Below are positions 28,734 to 36,270 of a DNA stretch of 64,000 bases, piece by piece. The notes beneath the pieces are model-generated. The model was not told the origin of the DNA, made no database searches, and was given only the letters and a program-made list of their open reading frames with translations. The translations under genes and the position numbers were made by a program. Positions within the stretch are counted from its first letter, which is position 1; each line of letters starts with the position of its first letter. Source of the stretch: Paradevosia shaoguanensis (GTDB lineage: Bacteria; Pseudomonadota; Alphaproteobacteria; Rhizobiales; Devosiaceae); assembly GCF_016801025.1 (NCBI RefSeq), contig NZ_CP068983.1, positions 1,054,001-1,118,000 of the forward strand, given 5' to 3'.

Positions 28734-29642
28734 TCATGCCAGGAACTCCTCGAGCAGCGCCATGAACCGCTCGGGCTGCTCGTGGTGCACCCAATGGCCG
28801 ACGCCTTCGAACACGGCATAACGGGCCGTCCGGAAGCAATCGGCAAGGCCTTCGGCCTGCGGATCGGCGAAGGGGCTGGCGCCGCCGCGCAGATGCAGGA
28901 CAGGACAATCGATATGGCGCCAGAGCTGCCGAAGCGCGTTCAGCTCCGGGCCGAGCATGGCGGGCGCGACGAGCTTGGGATCGCGTTTCCAGAACCAGAC
29001 ATCGGCCTCGACGTCGTGACGCAGGCCATGGGCGAGAAAGCGATCGACCAGCTCGGCCGAGAATTTCGGATGGGCGCGGGCAAAGCGCGCCCGGGCATCG
29101 GCGACTGAGGCATAGCTGTGGTCGTTCGACGTATTGTTCCGATCCATGATCGCGCGGCGATAGCGATCATGAACCGGCCGTCGAAACAGCCTGCGCCGAT
29201 GTGCGGCGCCCAGGCCGAAGCCTTCGATGACAAAGAGGCTTTTGACCTTCTCGGGGAAGGCCGCGGCAAAGCGCATGGCGATATCGGCACCCATGGAATG
29301 GGCGACGAGAGAAACCGGGCCGCCGGCATGCTGGTCGATCAGCGCGTTGAGGTCGCCGAGCATGGCCAGGATCGAATAGTCGCCATCGGGAGACCAGGCG
29401 CTGTCGCCGTGCCCCCGCAGGTCGGGCGCGACCACCCGATAACGCGCGGCAAGACCGGTTCCGACCGCGTCCCACATGCGGCCGTGATCCTTCCAGCCAT
29501 GCAGCAGCACGATGGGGGGAGAACCCTGGTCCTCGCCCCATTGCGTGGCCGCCAGGGCCAGACCACTGGATTGAAAGGCGAGTGCCGTGGGGTTTCCCCC
29601 ACGGCGTTCCGCCGGCAATGGCTGGCGGGCCAGGTCGGTCAT
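28734..29642 (-). CDS. Alpha/beta hydrolase
   Basis: A 302-residue alpha/beta hydrolase: oxyanion motif LLHGWKDHGRMW, nucleophile Ser in VAHSMGAD, acid region near GGASPFADP, and catalytic His in GVGHWVHHEQP. It overlaps the upstream MFS gene by four bases. It may release the acid substrate from an ester, or hydrolyse a CoA thioester or ring-cleavage intermediate for the acyl-CoA pathway; sequence alone does not decide. Confidence 0.9.
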   Translation of the reverse strand: MTDLARQPLPAERRGGNPTALAFQSSGLALAATQWGEDQGSPPIVLLHGWKDHGRMWDAVGTGLAARYRVVAPDLRGHGDSAWSPDGDYSILAMLGDLNALIDQHAGGPVSLVAHSMGADIAMRFAAAFPEKVKSLFVIEGFGLGAAHRRRLFRRPVHDRYRRAIMDRNNTSNDHSYASVADARARFARAHPKFSAELVDRFLAHGLRHDVEADVWFWKRDPKLVAPAMLGPELNALRQLWRHIDCPVLHLRGGASPFADPQAEGLADCFRTARYAVFEGVGHWVHHEQPERFMALLEEFLA

Positions 29643-30976
29643 TGGTGCGCCCGCTCCATTTCCAGCACGCGGTTCTGGCCCTTGATGAGCCCGAGCGAGG
29701 AAATGTAGTAGAGCGTGGCCGTAACGAGACCGCCACAGGCCACCGCGATCAGAGCGTAGCGCAGGGCGACGCCGCCGAAAGCAGGCTTCATGGCATCGCT
29801 GATGAGGCCGGTCGCCTGGGCACCGAGGCCATAGCCGAGCAGGCTGATCATCATCACGAGGACAGCGACCGCCAGGGCACGCATGCGCGAGCCGACGAGG
29901 GTCTGTACCTGACTGTAGAGCGGGCCGGTAAAGGTCGAGGTGAAGCCGAAGCCGATGGCGAGCAGCAGCACCGAGAGGAAGATGTTATCGACCAGCACGC
30001 TGCCGATATAGAACGGCACCGTCATGAACTGGGCGATGGCCAGCAGCCAGATCGGCCAGCGGCGATCCTTACGGACCAGCTTGTCGGCGAGGAAGCCGGC
30101 GCCGACGCCACCGATGACGCCGAAGATCAGCTGTCCGAAGCCGAGGAGCGAGCCCACCTGTGCGATCGGGATTTCGAGAACGCGCACGTAATAGGTCGGC
30201 ACCCAGCTTGCCACGCCCGAGCCCACGAAATTGGTGAGCGCACCGGCGAACATCAGCACGACCAGCGCCGGCTGGGTGAGGATGAACTTGATCACCTTGC
30301 CCAGCGAAGGCGCATTGGCCGCAACCGCCCCAGAGACACCGGTGCGGATCGGCTCACGCACGACGAAGAAGAAGATGATCGCGACGATGAAGCCCGGCAG
30401 GCCAGCCAGCAGCATGGCCGTGCGCCAGCCGTGGTTCTGGACGACATAACCGCCCACCGCGAGAGCCAGGAAGCCCCCGAGCGAAGCGGAGATGTAGAAG
30501 ATCGAGATGGCCGAGGCCCGGCGCTCGGGCGGGAAGTAATCGGCGATGAGCGAGGTCGAAACGGGCGTGCCCGCAGCTTCCGAGGCGCCGATGCCGGCGC
30601 GGGTAAGCATGAGGTGCACGAAATTGCCCGAGAGACCCCCGAGCATGGTCATGCCGCTCCAGATGGCCGCGCAGACCGAGAGCAGGTTCTTGCGGTTGGT
30701 CCGGTCGGCGAAATAGCCGATCGGGATCGTGAACACGGCGTTGGAAAGCGCATAGATCGTGCCCGCGATCAGGCCGAGTTGCGAGTCGCTGAGCGCGAAG
30801 TCCTTCTGGATGGGCGCCATGATCGTCGAAATGATCGAACGGTCGATGGAGTGGCCAGTATAGGTCAGCATCAGCATGAACAACACGAAGTAGGCATAGC
30901 CCATCGTGAACTGTTGGGTGTAAGCCGCTTTCTCGGGAGTCCCCTCCCCCGCGGTCATCACCATTGGTCCGGCCAT
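29639..30976 (-). CDS. MFS transporter, sugar-phosphate/aromatic-acid type
   Basis: A 445-residue protein with about twelve hydrophobic helices. Text such as FALSDSQLGLIAGTIYALSNAVFTIPIGYFADR and the loop DRTNRKNLL is typical of the Spinster/ACS-like branch of the MFS often found with organic-acid and aromatic-acid catabolism. Start at 30976 has GGAGGA upstream. Probably imports the substrate of the acyl-CoA cluster, with which it is co-oriented and tightly spaced. Confidence 0.9.
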   Translation of the reverse strand: MAGPMVMTAGEGTPEKAAYTQQFTMGYAYFVLFMLMLTYTGHSIDRSIISTIMAPIQKDFALSDSQLGLIAGTIYALSNAVFTIPIGYFADRTNRKNLLSVCAAIWSGMTMLGGLSGNFVHLMLTRAGIGASEAAGTPVSTSLIADYFPPERRASAISIFYISASLGGFLALAVGGYVVQNHGWRTAMLLAGLPGFIVAIIFFFVVREPIRTGVSGAVAANAPSLGKVIKFILTQPALVVLMFAGALTNFVGSGVASWVPTYYVRVLEIPIAQVGSLLGFGQLIFGVIGGVGAGFLADKLVRKDRRWPIWLLAIAQFMTVPFYIGSVLVDNIFLSVLLLAIGFGFTSTFTGPLYSQVQTLVGSRMRALAVAVLVMMISLLGYGLGAQATGLISDAMKPAFGGVALRYALIAVACGGLVTATLYYISSLGLIKGQNRVLEMERAHQ

Positions 30977-30986
30977 CCATTCCTCC

Positions 30987-32231
30987 TCAGGTTGGCTCTG
31001 GTTCAGCTTCTTTGTTCTTGTTGTTATTGGGCCGGATCAGCAGGGCGCTGAGCAGGCCATAGGCGGCAACGCTGGCCGACACTGCGAAGGCGGCGTTGTA
31101 AGAAAGGAACTGGGCGAGGAGGCCTGCGAGCACAGGGCCCGCGACCATGCCGGTATCGCTGGCGAACTGGGTCACGGCCATCACCGTGCCGCCCCGTCCG
31201 CCAGTGACGTCACCGGCCAGCGCATTGGCCGACGTGGCCGAGAGCGAGGCGCCCGCCGCGAAGAAGCCGAAACAGGCGAGGAACGACCACAGCGCCGGCA
31301 GGAAAAGCACGAGCAGGAACCCGGTGCAGATCGAGAGCTGGCTGAGCGCGAGCGGGATCTTGCGACCCAGTCGGTCGGTAAAGAACCCCGCGATCGGCGT
31401 GAACGCCACCTGCACGGCAGCGCCGAAGGCGAGCCCGATGCCTACCCAGGCCGGATTTTCCTGCAGAACGGTGATGAGGAAGAGCGGCAGCACGGAAACG
31501 CGCACGCCATAAACGCCCCAGCCGGTGGCAAAATTGGCCGCCAGCGCCGCGCGATAGCTGGCCGAGCGGAGCGCATCCTTGACCCGCATGGGCGCCGTCT
31601 GTGCCGCAACCTTCTTGCCGCTCTTGTCGAGACGCGGCAGCGCCAGCGTCGCGATGATGGCGGAGGTCCCGACTCCCGCCGCGTAGGCGAAGAAGGCCAC
31701 TCGCGGGGAAAAGCCGCTGAGCAGCGCGCCCAGCACCGGACCCGAGGTCGCCCCGAGATAGAAAGCGCCCATGTAGATGCCGACCGCACGCCCGCGGTGG
31801 GATGCCGGCGTCACGCGCAGCAGCAGCGCCATGGCGGCAACGGTGTAGCAGGCCGAGCCGATGCCGCCGATGCCGCGGAAGAGCAGCAATTGCCAGCCCG
31901 TCATCGACAGGCCCGCCAGCACGCTGGTGATGGTGAGAAAGACGAGGCCGCCGATGAGGATGCTGCGCTCGCCGAACCGCTCGACGAACTTGCCGCTCGG
32001 AATATTGGAGAGCATGCGGCCGAGCGAGAAGGCGGCAACGATGCCGCCGATCATGGTACTGCCGATACCAAGCTCCAGCCCGAAGGACGGCAGGGTCGGC
32101 GCCTGAATGCCGAAGCCCACGGCATTGGCGAAGTTGATGGCGCTCAGGACCTGGATCTCGCGCCCCAGCCAGGGCTTCTGGCCCGGGTCGCCGGTCGGCG
32201 CTGTCGCTGCTGTTTCTTCGTTGCGAAGCAT
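30987..32231 (-). CDS. MFS transporter, drug/sugar efflux-like
   Basis: A 414-residue twelve-helix MFS protein unlike its neighbour; it has the antiporter-like GRMLSNIPSGKFVERFGER loop A region and LRVTPASHRGRAVGIYMGAF in helix 4-5. Ten bases separate it from the downstream MFS gene. Two different carriers in one catabolic operon suggest separate import and export, or import of two related compounds. Direction not predictable. Confidence 0.88.
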   Translation of the reverse strand: MLRNEETAATAPTGDPGQKPWLGREIQVLSAINFANAVGFGIQAPTLPSFGLELGIGSTMIGGIVAAFSLGRMLSNIPSGKFVERFGERSILIGGLVFLTITSVLAGLSMTGWQLLLFRGIGGIGSACYTVAAMALLLRVTPASHRGRAVGIYMGAFYLGATSGPVLGALLSGFSPRVAFFAYAAGVGTSAIIATLALPRLDKSGKKVAAQTAPMRVKDALRSASYRAALAANFATGWGVYGVRVSVLPLFLITVLQENPAWVGIGLAFGAAVQVAFTPIAGFFTDRLGRKIPLALSQLSICTGFLLVLFLPALWSFLACFGFFAAGASLSATSANALAGDVTGGRGGTVMAVTQFASDTGMVAGPVLAGLLAQFLSYNAAFAVSASVAAYGLLSALLIRPNNNKNKEAEPEPT

Positions 32232-32255
32232 GGCGCCAACTCGCCGTCGGTCGCG

Positions 32256-33068
32256 TCAGCGACCGACGAACTTGCCCTTCCGCTTCTCGGAGAAAGCCGA
32301 AACGGCCTCGGCATGGTCGACGCTGACCATGGTCGCGGCCTCGTAGAGGAGGCCGGTTTCGAGCACGGCGTCGGCGGCGTTCTGTAGCAGCCTGTTGAGC
32401 GTCTTCTTGGTGCCCTGCACCGCCAGCGGCGGCAGGTCGGCGAGGCGGCGGGCGATGCCCTGCGTCTCCTCGGCAAGCTTGTCCGCCGGCACGGCGCGAT
32501 GGGCAAGCCCGATCCGCGCCGCCTCGATGCCCGGCACGCGGTCGCCCGTCAGCAGGTAGTACTTGGCCGAGGTCAGCGAGATATTGAGCGGCCAGACCAC
32601 CGCCCCACCATCGCCGGCAACGAGCCCGATGGCGACATGGGTATCGGCCAGCACCGCATCCTCGGCGACGATCACGATATCGGCGAGCAGCGCGATCGTG
32701 GCGCCCAGGCCCATGGCGTAGCCCTGGACGGCGCAGACGATGGGCTGCGGCACATTGATGAAGGCCTGCACCAGCTCGGACGGATGCCGCGCGAAATTGG
32801 CGACGGTCTTGCCGGGCGAGGTCGTTTCGGGATCGGGCACGAAGCCCTTGTCCTTGATGTCGCCGCCCACGCAGAAGGCGCGGCCCTCGCCGCGCAGCAG
32901 GATCGAGCGCACCGCGCTGTCGCCTGCCGCCTGGTGCAGCAGCGCCGTCAGCGCGTCGTGCATGTCCCCGCCCACGGCATTGAGCCGATCGGGACGGTTG
33001 AGCGTTATGGTGAGCACGCCGTCGGCGAGCGCCCCGTGCACGGTCGAGAAGCGATCATAGCCGCTCAT
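32256..33068 (-). CDS. Enoyl-CoA hydratase/isomerase (crotonase family)
   Basis: A 270-residue crotonase: oxyanion loop residues in RAFCVGGDIK and AVQGYAMGLGATIALLADIV, then GLVAGDGGAVVWP, in which the usual catalytic Glu is replaced by Asp. It hydrates or isomerises unsaturated acyl-CoAs. It overlaps a second crotonase gene by four bases. With two hot-dog hydratases already in the operon, this extra pair suggests more than one double-bond chemistry, for example an isomerase or retro-Claisen step. Confidence 0.9.
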   Translation of the reverse strand: MSGYDRFSTVHGALADGVLTITLNRPDRLNAVGGDMHDALTALLHQAAGDSAVRSILLRGEGRAFCVGGDIKDKGFVPDPETTSPGKTVANFARHPSELVQAFINVPQPIVCAVQGYAMGLGATIALLADIVIVAEDAVLADTHVAIGLVAGDGGAVVWPLNISLTSAKYYLLTGDRVPGIEAARIGLAHRAVPADKLAEETQGIARRLADLPPLAVQGTKKTLNRLLQNAADAVLETGLLYEAATMVSVDHAEAVSAFSEKRKGKFVGR

Positions 33069-33838
33069 TTGCTTTCCCCTCCATTGCCGGAAATGCGCGC
33101 CACCATCCTGGCGCGAGCCTCGGCGCGCCCTGGCGCAACGACGGCCAGCGCCTGCAGCGCAGCTTCAGCTTCAAGTTGTTCGGCCAATTGGCCGCGATAG
33201 GCCTGATTGAGCAGGCGCTTGGTCAGCCCCACGGCGAGGCCTGGCTTTTCGGCAAGCTCGGCCGCGATGGCGAGTGCGCGCGACAGCAGTTCGAGCGGCT
33301 CGGTCACTTCGCTGACGAGCCCCATGCGCAGGGCTTCCTCAGCCCCCAGCCGGCGACCGGTCGCCAGCCATTCGAAGGCGCGGGCATAGCCGAGCAGCCG
33401 CACGGCATAGAACGAGCCGCCATTGTCCGGCACGAGGCCGATATCGACGAAGGCCGGCACGAACTTCGCGGTGCTCGAAGCAAGTCGGATATCGCCGGCC
33501 AAAGCCAGCGCTAGCCCCGCTCCCGCCGCCGCCCCGTTGATGGCGGTGATGACGGGCTTATCGAGTGCGCTCAGCGCCAGCACGTTGGGGTTGAACGTAT
33601 GCCGCAGCGTCGAATTGCCGGGGCTTGCCGTCCGCGTGGCGCGCAGGTCGGCGCCGGCGCAGAAAGCCTTGCCTGCTCCTGTAATCACCACCGCGCGCAC
33701 GGCGCTATCGCCTGCCTCGTGCAGCGCATCGGCAAAGTCATGGTGCAGGCTTTCGTCGAACGCGTTGAGGCTGTCGGGACGGTTGAGCGTCACCAGCAAT
33801 GTCGCATCGCGTCTTTCGGTGAGGACGGCCCGGCTCAT
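33065..33838 (-). CDS. Enoyl-CoA hydratase/isomerase, PaaG-like
   Basis: A 257-residue crotonase with oxyanion segments KAFCAGADLRA and INGAAAGAGLALALAGDI and an Asp in VDIGLVPDNGGSF. That arrangement is shared with PaaG, which isomerises double bonds or epoxides in phenylacetyl-CoA breakdown, rather than with Glu/Glu hydratases. ATG at 33838 overlaps the thiolase-fold gene stop (ATGA). Exact reaction unknown. Confidence 0.9.
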   Translation of the reverse strand: MSRAVLTERRDATLLVTLNRPDSLNAFDESLHHDFADALHEAGDSAVRAVVITGAGKAFCAGADLRATRTASPGNSTLRHTFNPNVLALSALDKPVITAINGAAAGAGLALALAGDIRLASSTAKFVPAFVDIGLVPDNGGSFYAVRLLGYARAFEWLATGRRLGAEEALRMGLVSEVTEPLELLSRALAIAAELAEKPGLAVGLTKRLLNQAYRGQLAEQLEAEAALQALAVVAPGRAEARARMVARISGNGGESK

Positions 33839-35004
33839 AGCGCTGCCTCCACGCCGAGAATGGCCGTTACCTGGCTCGAGAATTGTCCGCCATTGCCGTG
33901 GCAGAGCGCGATCTCCGCATCCGCCACCTGGCGGGCGTCGGCCTCGCCGCGCAATTGCCGCACCGCCTCGATGGCGGTGAAGATGCCGTACATGCCCGGA
34001 TGGCAATAGGAGAGCCCACCGCCATTGGTATTGACCGGCAGCGTCCCGCCCGGGGCGATCCTGCCCCCGCCGACGAAAGCCCCGCCCTCGCCCTTGGCGC
34101 AGAAGCCCAGGTCTTCGAGGAACATCACGGTGTTGATGGTGAAGGCGTCGTAGAGCTGGACGACGTCGATATCGCCCGCGCCAAGCCCAGCCATCGCATA
34201 GGCCCGGGCCGAGGACTCGGTCGCGGCCGTTACGGTCAGGTCCGGCATCTGCGAAATCTGGCGATGCCAATGCGCTTCCCCGGCCCCCAGCAGGTAAGCC
34301 GGTTTTGCCGCCAGGTCGCGGGCGCGGTCGGCGCGGGTCATCACCAGCGCGCCACCACCATCGGTGACGAGGCAGCAATCGCGCACCGTCAAAGGCGAGG
34401 AGACCATCGGGCTCGCCAGCACGTCTTCGTGGGTCAGCGCCGGCTTGTCGTGGCTGAACGCCACCGGGTTGAGCCGCGCCCAGTCGCGCGCGGCAATCGC
34501 GACATCGGCGAGCTGTTCGCGCGTCGTGCCGTATTGGTGCATGTGCCGGGCCGTCGCCAGGGCATAGCCGGTTACCGGATCGCGCGGGCGGTAGGGCGCC
34601 TGGTAGGCCGGATACTCAGGCAGGCTCGGCGGCGGATCCTTGCGCTGCCGATCGGCGCGCGGCGTGCTGCCATAGGCGATGAGCGCCACTTCGCACTGCC
34701 CTGCCTCCAGCGCCATGGCGGCGTGGTAGACGTGGGAGAGGAAGGAACTGCCCCCGATATTGGTGCCGCCGCTGATGCGGGGGCGGATACCCATATATTC
34801 GCCAAAACTCAGGTTCGGCATGAAGCCGCCGGCAATGGCATAGACGGCGTCGACGTCCCTGGTCGTCAGCCCCGCCTCGGCCAGCGCCCGCACCGAGGCC
34901 TGCGCGGCGAGATCGATGGGGTAACGATCCGGGCCGACATCGCCGAGGTCGGATTCGGCGACGCCGACAATGGCCGTTGCGCCTCGCAGCTGCTTGCGGC
35001 TCAT
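33835..35004 (-). CDS. Thiolase-superfamily protein without nucleophilic Cys, candidate Ltp2-like retro-aldolase subunit
   Basis: A 389-residue protein with the SCP2-thiolase/lipid-transfer-protein fold. Where thiolases carry the acyl-accepting Cys (near residue 88), this protein has GGSSFLSH. Tyrosines sit in VVQLYDAF (Y285) and GGLSYCHPG (Y333), the regions where Ltp2-type aldolases have their catalytic Tyr pair. The terminal Cys motif survives as CHGNGG. Ltp2 with a DUF35 partner cleaves beta-hydroxyacyl-CoA by retro-aldol reaction. The DUF35 gene overlaps its start, which strongly supports an Ltp2-DUF35 complex; the substrate is unknown. Confidence 0.87.
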   Translation of the reverse strand: MSRKQLRGATAIVGVAESDLGDVGPDRYPIDLAAQASVRALAEAGLTTRDVDAVYAIAGGFMPNLSFGEYMGIRPRISGGTNIGGSSFLSHVYHAAMALEAGQCEVALIAYGSTPRADRQRKDPPPSLPEYPAYQAPYRPRDPVTGYALATARHMHQYGTTREQLADVAIAARDWARLNPVAFSHDKPALTHEDVLASPMVSSPLTVRDCCLVTDGGGALVMTRADRARDLAAKPAYLLGAGEAHWHRQISQMPDLTVTAATESSARAYAMAGLGAGDIDVVQLYDAFTINTVMFLEDLGFCAKGEGGAFVGGGRIAPGGTLPVNTNGGGLSYCHPGMYGIFTAIEAVRQLRGEADARQVADAEIALCHGNGGQFSSQVTAILGVEAAL

Positions 35005-35378
35005 GACGCGCTCCCCAGACGATCGAAGACGATGCGAGCCGGTGCTGCCTCCCTGGCCTCGACGGCGCGGGCGCGAACCCGGTCGCCGATGGCCGGAGCT
35101 TCGCCCGCGCTCTCGACATTGCTCATCACGCGAAAGCCCTCATCGAGATCGACGAGCGCCACGATGTAGCTGGCCTCGCCCTCCCCGATGGTGCTGAGCG
35201 AATAGATCGCCCCCTCGCCGGCACTGGTGCGCCAGGCGAGCCTGGTGCCCCCGCAATGCGGGCAGACGACACGCGGATAGAAGAAGGGCTGGTTGCAGTC
35301 TTCGCATTGCATGTAGCGCAGCTCGCCTGCAGCGAGCCCGTCGCGGAAATTGCGGTAGGGCGCCAATTCGGTGAACAT
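35001..35378 (-). CDS. DUF35 zinc-ribbon/OB-fold protein, partner of the thiolase-fold protein
   Basis: A 125-residue protein: N-terminal helix (FRDGLAAGELRYMQC), rubredoxin-like zinc ribbon CEDC...CPHCGG at about residues 24-42, and an OB fold (EGAIYSLSTIGEGEASYIVALVDLDEG). DUF35 proteins bind acyl-CoA and pair with thiolase-fold enzymes. In actinobacterial ChsH2 this domain is fused to a hydratase half; here it is a separate gene, overlapping the thiolase-fold gene (ATGA) and the MaoC gene (TGATG). Confidence 0.92.
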   Translation of the reverse strand: MFTELAPYRNFRDGLAAGELRYMQCEDCNQPFFYPRVVCPHCGGTRLAWRTSAGEGAIYSLSTIGEGEASYIVALVDLDEGFRVMSNVESAGEAPAIGDRVRARAVEAREAAPARIVFDRLGSAS

Positions 35379-35812
35379 CACGCCGTCTCCGCATAGAGGG
35401 CTGTTGCGGCGCCGGTCAGCACGACCTGCCGCGTGCCATCGGGAGCGCAGCGCTCGACCGAGAGCGTGCATTCGACCAGCACGCCGTCCTCGCCGGCCGT
35501 GACATTCGTCACGACACCCGAGCAGGCGAGCCGGTCGCCCGGCCAGACCTGGGCGACATAGCGCACCGAATACTTCCGCAGCCGACCGAGGCCGAGCCAG
35601 TCGGCGACATAGCCGCCGAGAATGCCCGCCGTGAGCAGGCCGTGGCCGAAGACGCTCGGATAGCCGGCGGAACGGGCGAAGGGCTCGTCGTGATGGATGG
35701 GGTTGAAGTCGCCGCCGGCACCGGCATAGCGCACGATGTCGGTGCGGGTGAGCGGGCCGACTTCATAGTCGGGTCCCTTCTGGCCGAGGACCGGCACGGG
35801 TGAAACCATCAT
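35378..35812 (-). CDS. MaoC-like hot-dog hydratase, catalytic half
   Basis: A 144-residue single hot-dog protein containing the hydratase 2 motif GDFNPIHHDEPFA with catalytic Asp and His near residues 34-40, then GYPSVFGHGLL. MaoC-type enzymes add water across 2-enoyl-CoA. A single hot-dog domain of this size often works as a heteromer with a second, non-catalytic hot-dog protein, here the adjacent FAS1-like gene overlapping by four bases. Equivalent in layout to ChsH1. Confidence 0.92.
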   Translation of the reverse strand: MMVSPVPVLGQKGPDYEVGPLTRTDIVRYAGAGGDFNPIHHDEPFARSAGYPSVFGHGLLTAGILGGYVADWLGLGRLRKYSVRYVAQVWPGDRLACSGVVTNVTAGEDGVLVECTLSVERCAPDGTRQVVLTGAATALYAETA

Positions 35813-36270
35813 GGCGCCTTGGCCTCCAGCGGGGGCATTTCGATCACGGTCGAGCGCATGCGCTGCACCAGTTCGCCGCTTGCGTCGAAATAGCTGACCT
35901 CGCGGGTGATAAGCGTCATCTGCCCGCGCTTGCCCTGCTTGGTCTCGACGTCGACCACGCGGCTGCGCACGGTCAGTTCGTCACCCGCGACCAACGGCCG
36001 GAAGAACTCCCACTCGGCACCGCCCGCGAGGATGCGCTTCATGTCGAGCTTGGCGCTGAAGCCAGGATCGGATGGCACGAAATGGGCCGAAGCGACCACG
36101 AAGGTCGGCGGCGCCGGCACGTCGCGGAAGCCCGCCTGCCGTGCCGCCTCGGGATCGGTGAAGATCGGGCGATCCGAGAAGGTCGCGCGGGCGAACTCGG
36201 CGACCTTGCCGCGTTCGACGGGCATGTGGCCTTCCGGCGATTCATGGCCGATGAGCGACGCGTCAGCCAT
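35809..36270 (-). CDS. FAS1-like/MaoC N-terminal-like hot-dog protein, partner hydratase half
   Basis: A 153-residue protein matching the FAS1-like dehydratase family: GHESPEGHMPVERGKVAEFARAT at the N-terminus, then PPTFVVASAHF and FFRPLVAGDELTVRSRVVDVETKQGKRG. It lacks the Asp/His hydratase motif, so it probably binds acyl-CoA for the adjacent MaoC subunit, as ChsH2's hydratase half does. ATG at 36270 overlaps the CoA-ligase stop by eight bases. Confidence 0.88.
   Translation of the reverse strand: MADASLIGHESPEGHMPVERGKVAEFARATFSDRPIFTDPEAARQAGFRDVPAPPTFVVASAHFVPSDPGFSAKLDMKRILAGGAEWEFFRPLVAGDELTVRSRVVDVETKQGKRGQMTLITREVSYFDASGELVQRMRSTVIEMPPLEAKAP

Noticed and set aside
33835-35004. Annotation as an ordinary acetyl-CoA acetyltransferase
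   Set aside because: The nucleophilic Cys region is GGSSFLSH and the gene is coupled to a DUF35 partner, which fits a non-thiolytic family member better.
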